Assembly (NCBI GenBank): GCA_903829565.1
Contig: CAIKQM010000456.1
Location: 1 to 17,510 of the forward strand
Direction of reading: 5' to 3'
Source of the DNA: an uncultured Planctomycetota bacterium
GTDB taxonomy: Bacteria; Planctomycetota; UBA1135; GCA-002686595
DNA: 17,510 nucleotides
In this document: one piece after another, positions 14,454 to 17,510 of the stretch
Layout: the number at the start of each line of letters is the position of its first letter
Numbering within the stretch: the stretch's first letter is position 1
Translations under genes and position numbers: made by a program
The notes under the pieces: model-generated
Told to the model about the DNA's origin: nothing
The model's input: the letters and a program-made list of their open reading frames with translations, nothing else
Database searches by the model: none

Positions 14454-15347
14454 TCACGTGCTTGGACGCGCTAGCGCCGCGAGGAACGCCGCAGCCGCAG
14501 GTGAAGGTTGCGAACCGCGCACCGTGATCGTGCCGAAAGCGATCGTGCGCACGGGGTCGACTAACGGCACGGCGACCAAGTCATCCGCAGCACGGCCCGT
14601 GAGAGCGACTGCAGGCAGCAAGATCGGTGTGCCAGCCCCGCGCGCCGCAGCCAGCAACGACTCGATCGTAGAAAGCTCGTACGCGAGGTTCGGACGGCGA
14701 CCCGCGCTCGCGTACCACACATCGGCGATCTGGCGCATGTCATAGCCTTGCGGGTGCAAGGAGACGCGCACGCCATCCAAGTCCGCAGCTGTCGCGTCGG
14801 CGCGATTGGCCAGAGGATGGGTGCGGGGAACCACCACGCACAGCGGCCCCTCGCACAGCGCCTCATAGGCGAGGTGCGGCGAAGCCTGCGACATGATTCC
14901 CAAACCGACTTCGCAACGACCGGCTTCGACTTCGGTTTCGATCTGGTGCGAAGGGCGTTCTTGCACATGCACCGTCACGCCGGGATGCGACTGGGACAAC
15001 CGCGCTAGAGCCTTGGGTACCCACGCCATGTGCACCGAAGGGATCACCCCCACTTCCACATGTCCAGCTTGACCGCTGGCCAAGGTCGCCATGGAGTCGC
15101 GCACCTCGTCGACACGACGCAACACGCCACGCGCACGCTCGGCGAAGGCCTCGCCAGCCTGGGTCAAGCGCACACGCTTGCCGATGCGCGCCAGCAGTTG
15201 CACACCCAGCGTCGCCTCCAACACATGAATCTGCTGCGTGATGGCCGGTTGCGACACACCGCAACGCTCTGCCGCGCGAGTCAGGTTCTCCGACTCCGCG
15301 ACCGCCAAGAAGTACCGCATGTGACGCAGTTCCAGATCACCAGCCAT
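14454..15347 (-). CDS. LysR-family transcriptional regulator
   Basis: A predicted 297-residue DNA-binding regulator. Residues 5-64 are the winged helix-turn-helix: LELRHMRYFLAVAESENLTRAAERCGVSQPAITQQIHVLE, with ARIGKRVRLTQAGEAFAERA completing the domain. The remainder (about 90-290) is a periplasmic-binding-protein-like effector domain with HVEVGVIPSVHMAWVPKAL and CEVGLGIMSQASPHLAYEAL, ending in the normal place. ATG 15347 gives the usual short leader MAGDLELRHMR, and AGGGA precedes it. An in-frame extension to 15608 is antisense to the divergent gene and was not used. It is divergent from the YHS-domain gene with 43 bases between starts, the classic LysR arrangement, so that gene is the likeliest target. 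It is convergent with the flavin cassette. The effector cannot be inferred. Confidence 0.92.
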   Translation of the reverse strand: MAGDLELRHMRYFLAVAESENLTRAAERCGVSQPAITQQIHVLEATLGVQLLARIGKRVRLTQAGEAFAERARGVLRRVDEVRDSMATLASGQAGHVEVGVIPSVHMAWVPKALARLSQSHPGVTVHVQERPSHQIETEVEAGRCEVGLGIMSQASPHLAYEALCEGPLCVVVPRTHPLANRADATAADLDGVRVSLHPQGYDMRQIADVWYASAGRRPNLAYELSTIESLLAAARGAGTPILLPAVALTGRAADDLVAVPLVDPVRTIAFGTITVRGSQPSPAAAAFLAALARPST

Positions 15348-15390
15348 GTCCCTGATGGTAGCGACCCACGCGGCAAGTGATACTGCGCAC

Positions 15391-16500
15391 ATGGCTACGC
15401 ACGCACTCTTGGTCGTCATGCGGCTCTTCCTCCTGTGCACAGCGGCGCTGTGTAGCGCCTGTACCAGCACAGGTGGCATGCCGGTGCTGGTGCTCGATGG
15501 TTGCGTGCCTGCGCAAGCCCCCACGCTTCTGCCGTTCGATGTAGTCGCGTTGGTGGACGCGCAACAGACCACCGCCGGGCGGGCCGAGTGGGAGCAGGTG
15601 CACGGCAACTATGCGTATCGGTTTGACAACGAGCAGGCGTTGGCGCGCTTTCGTGCCGAGCCGGCACGCTATGCACTCGCCTTCGGCGGTGGCTGCGCGG
15701 CCATGGGACCGCTGAGTGGCGCAGGTGCCCCCACGCGCTACTTTGTGCATGACCAACGCGTCTACCTAGCCGCTAGCGAAAGCTGCCAAGCCAGCTTCCG
15801 GGAAGCGCCGCAAGCGTATCTGGAACCGCTCCCCGAGACGGTCGCAGGCGACGAAGCAGGCGCTGCGCTCGCGCTGCGTTGCGCGCGTTGGCTCGGTGGC
15901 GACCGCGCGCCGAGTGGTGACTTTGCTTTGCGCTCGACCAAAGAAGAGACCGAAGGCAGTCGTCCTTGGGTGGTGCGCAAACTGCGCGTGCTGACACACG
16001 CTCAGGTCTGGGTGGACTATGTCGCATGGAATGCAGACGCTTGGTGGTCGCGTGGTCGCTGGACAAGCACCGGAGCCGAAGGCTCCGCACGTTCCAACAA
16101 GTCGCCGGAACGCAGCTACGATGCCACGCAACTCGCCGCCTTGCGCCGCAACATGCTGTGGGAACCTTTGGCAATGGCGCGCGAAGTGTGCGCAGGGCGC
16201 GTGGCCGCCAAGTCGCTGGGCCAAGCACAGTGGACCATCGCCGGACGGAGCGCAACTGGCCACGCGGTCGAGCTGTGCTGCGAAGGCGTGCGCCTTGTGT
16301 GGCTGATCGACCCGGCCGATGGAGCACTCGTGGCCCAGCGTGGTGTGCGCCGCCGGCGTGACGCGCGCGTAGCCGAAACGACGGAATTCCTCGATGAATG
16401 GACCGCCAAGGAAGGCTTGCGCGCCCCTTTGGTGCGTGTGCGCGCCGATGGCATCGAACGTTGGGACGAGGCCCAGCTCGTGACCTTCGAGGAGCGTTGA
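15391..16500 (+). CDS. YHS-domain-containing probable lipoprotein
   Basis: A 369-residue exported protein. The leader MATHALLVVMRLFLLCTAALCSAC is hydrophobic and ends in CSAC, an imperfect lipobox, so it is probably a lipoprotein; ATG 15418 (MRLFLLC) is an equally good start. A YHS-like region follows: NYAYRFDNEQALARFRAEPARYALAFGGGCAAMG (opening near residue 70), then YFVHDQRVYLAASESCQASFREAPQAYLEP, which matches the YHS pattern of FxxxPxxYxxxxGGxCA and RxYL. YHS domains are often tied to metal handling. The C-terminal half (about 185-369) contains WVVRKLRVLTHAQVWVDYVAW and a CC pair in VELCCEGVRLVW, and is not recognised. The gene is divergent from a LysR regulator and 31 bases upstream of an SGNH hydrolase. 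The whole-protein role is unknown; YHS assignment is moderate to good. Confidence 0.75.
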   Translation: MATHALLVVMRLFLLCTAALCSACTSTGGMPVLVLDGCVPAQAPTLLPFDVVALVDAQQTTAGRAEWEQVHGNYAYRFDNEQALARFRAEPARYALAFGGGCAAMGPLSGAGAPTRYFVHDQRVYLAASESCQASFREAPQAYLEPLPETVAGDEAGAALALRCARWLGGDRAPSGDFALRSTKEETEGSRPWVVRKLRVLTHAQVWVDYVAWNADAWWSRGRWTSTGAEGSARSNKSPERSYDATQLAALRRNMLWEPLAMAREVCAGRVAAKSLGQAQWTIAGRSATGHAVELCCEGVRLVWLIDPADGALVAQRGVRRRRDARVAETTEFLDEWTAKEGLRAPLVRVRADGIERWDEAQLVTFEER

Positions 16501-16531
16501 TCCACGGCCGCTGCTAGGCTGCTGGGACCGT

Positions 16532-17510
16532 ATGCAGCCGTACGCACCGACCACTCCGCGTCCAAACTACGCGCGCTCCGGCGCGGCGTGGCTGCGCATC
16601 GTTGTGGCGCTTGTCATGGCGCTGCTGCTGGCCTTCGTCGCTGCCGAGCTGTGGTTGCGCTGGACTGCTCCAGCGGAATCACGCTTGCCGTTCGACGAGA
16701 ACCCGGCGGCCCGTGTGCACATTGCTGCCACCACACCGGGACTGAGCTATGAACTAGGCACGCACCGCAGCTCGAACTTCCTTGGAGTCGAAGTGCGCAC
16801 CAACTCGCGCGGTCTGCGCGATGATGAACCGCGCACGCCTCGAGCGCCGCGCGTGGTGGCCGCACTCGGCGACTCCATCACCTTTGGTTGGAGCGTAGGC
16901 CAAGACGACGCTTGGCCTCAAGCACTCGAGCGCTTGTTGAACGCGCAGCAGCCTACGGAGGTCGACAACTACGGCGTCAGTGGCTACTCCACGCGCGATC
17001 AACTTGCCGTGTTGGAGGCCAAGGTGCTGCCCACCAAGCCCGGGCTGATTGTGCTGGGCTTCTTCATGAACGACTGCGAACCGCACGGTGTGTCGCCGCT
17101 GCATCTCGCCTTCCGCAAGGACTCGTGGTTCACGCATTCGATGCTGTACGAACGCTTGGTACGCGCCGGCCGCAAGGCCGAGTTGCGCAAGTACCAAGGC
17201 AGTCTCTACCGCTGGGTCACGGATCCGGATGGCCCGAACTGGCAAGCATGGCTGAGTGTGGTGGATCGCTTCGCCGACACCTGTCGTGCCGCGGATGTAC
17301 CCGTGCTTGTCGCTGTGTTTCCCGCGTTTTGGAGCTATGACAGCTTTGAGCAGTACCCGTGGAGCCCGGTGCACACGCAAGTGGTGCAAGCCTTCGAAGC
17401 ACGCGGCGTGCAGGCTTTCGATCTTGTGCCGTACTTTGCAGCCGCAGGATTGACTGCTGCGAGCGCTAAGGTCGACGACGAGCACCCGAACGCACGTGGC
17501 CACGAAGTCG
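16532..17510 (+). CDS. SGNH/GDSL-family hydrolase, membrane-anchored, 3' end cut by window edge
   Basis: The first 326 codons are visible and the frame is open at the window end. An N-terminal hydrophobic segment (about 20-42) acts as membrane anchor or uncleaved signal. The SGNH blocks follow: block I ALGDSITFG (110-118; Ser114), block II NYGVSGYS (145-152; Gly), block III GFFMNDCEP (175-183; Asn179) and block V DDEHPNARGHEV (314-325; Asp-His pair D314/H317). It is probably an extracytoplasmic esterase or O-acyl hydrolase/transferase acting on lipid or polysaccharide. ATG 16532 is preceded by GGGA about eight bases upstream. It lies 31 bases after the YHS lipoprotein and may share its transcript. 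The end is close, since block V is normally within about 30 residues of the C-terminus. Substrate unknown. Confidence 0.88.
   Translation, partial: MQPYAPTTPRPNYARSGAAWLRIVVALVMALLLAFVAAELWLRWTAPAESRLPFDENPAARVHIAATTPGLSYELGTHRSSNFLGVEVRTNSRGLRDDEPRTPRAPRVVAALGDSITFGWSVGQDDAWPQALERLLNAQQPTEVDNYGVSGYSTRDQLAVLEAKVLPTKPGLIVLGFFMNDCEPHGVSPLHLAFRKDSWFTHSMLYERLVRAGRKAELRKYQGSLYRWVTDPDGPNWQAWLSVVDRFADTCRAADVPVLVAVFPAFWSYDSFEQYPWSPVHTQVVQAFEARGVQAFDLVPYFAAAGLTAASAKVDDEHPNARGHEV

Noticed and set aside
15348..15608. Extension of the LysR frame to 15608
   Set aside because: It adds 87 residues antisense to the YHS gene; LysR proteins begin a few residues before the LELRHMRYF block.
1..17510. CRISPR arrays, tRNA/rRNA genes, insertion sequences, phage genes
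   Set aside because: I looked on both strands and found no spaced direct repeats, cloverleaf-like sequences, transposase motifs or phage proteins.

Overview
The window is 17.5 kb of gene-dense, GC-rich chromosomal DNA from a Gram-negative (two-membrane) bacterium. The envelope type follows from a porin-like beta-barrel, a Tat-exported phosphatase, probable lipoproteins and an inner-membrane glycosyltransferase. An archaeal-type fructose-1,6-bisphosphate aldolase/phosphatase, the scarcity of strong Shine-Dalgarno sites and several unusual domain fusions point to a lineage outside the well-studied enterics (for example Planctomycetota, a delta-proteobacterial-type lineage or Acidobacteriota). 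The phylum cannot be fixed from this sequence. No tRNA, rRNA, CRISPR array, insertion sequence or phage gene was seen, and no gap between genes exceeds about 165 bases.

Layout. (1) 1-711 (-): N-terminal part of peptide chain release factor 3, divergent from 742-3002 (+), an AlkD-like DNA glycosylase followed by an ArnT/PMT-type glycosyltransferase. (2) 2999-9825 (-): a tight four-gene unit read from high to low coordinates. It holds a protein-L-isoaspartate methyltransferase/erythromycin-esterase fusion, an unrecognised helical protein, a PhoX phosphatase, and a DUF3817/serine-esterase fusion. (3) 9989-11119 (+): the FBP aldolase/phosphatase, ending at a hairpin terminator. (4) 11230-14364 (+): a three-gene cassette of outer-membrane porin-like barrel, exported FMN-binding-domain/ApbE flavin-transferase fusion, and small histidine-bearing four-helix membrane protein. 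It lies behind a promoter region with a 15-bp 7-1-7 palindrome and ends at hairpins. (5) 14454-15347 (-): a LysR-type regulator, divergent from a YHS-domain probable lipoprotein (15391-16500, +) and a truncated SGNH/GDSL hydrolase (16532 to window end, +).

How the genes may work together. The porin, FMN_bind-ApbE and four-helix genes look like a compact extracytoplasmic flavin redox module. The barrel would admit a substrate, the fusion protein could attach FMN to its own binding domain, and the membrane protein could pass electrons from the quinone pool. The Fur-like symmetry of the palindrome suggests a metal-linked (iron?) role, but this is inference. The minus-strand unit mixes protein repair, esterase and phosphatase functions, which fits a stress or nutrient-scavenging operon.
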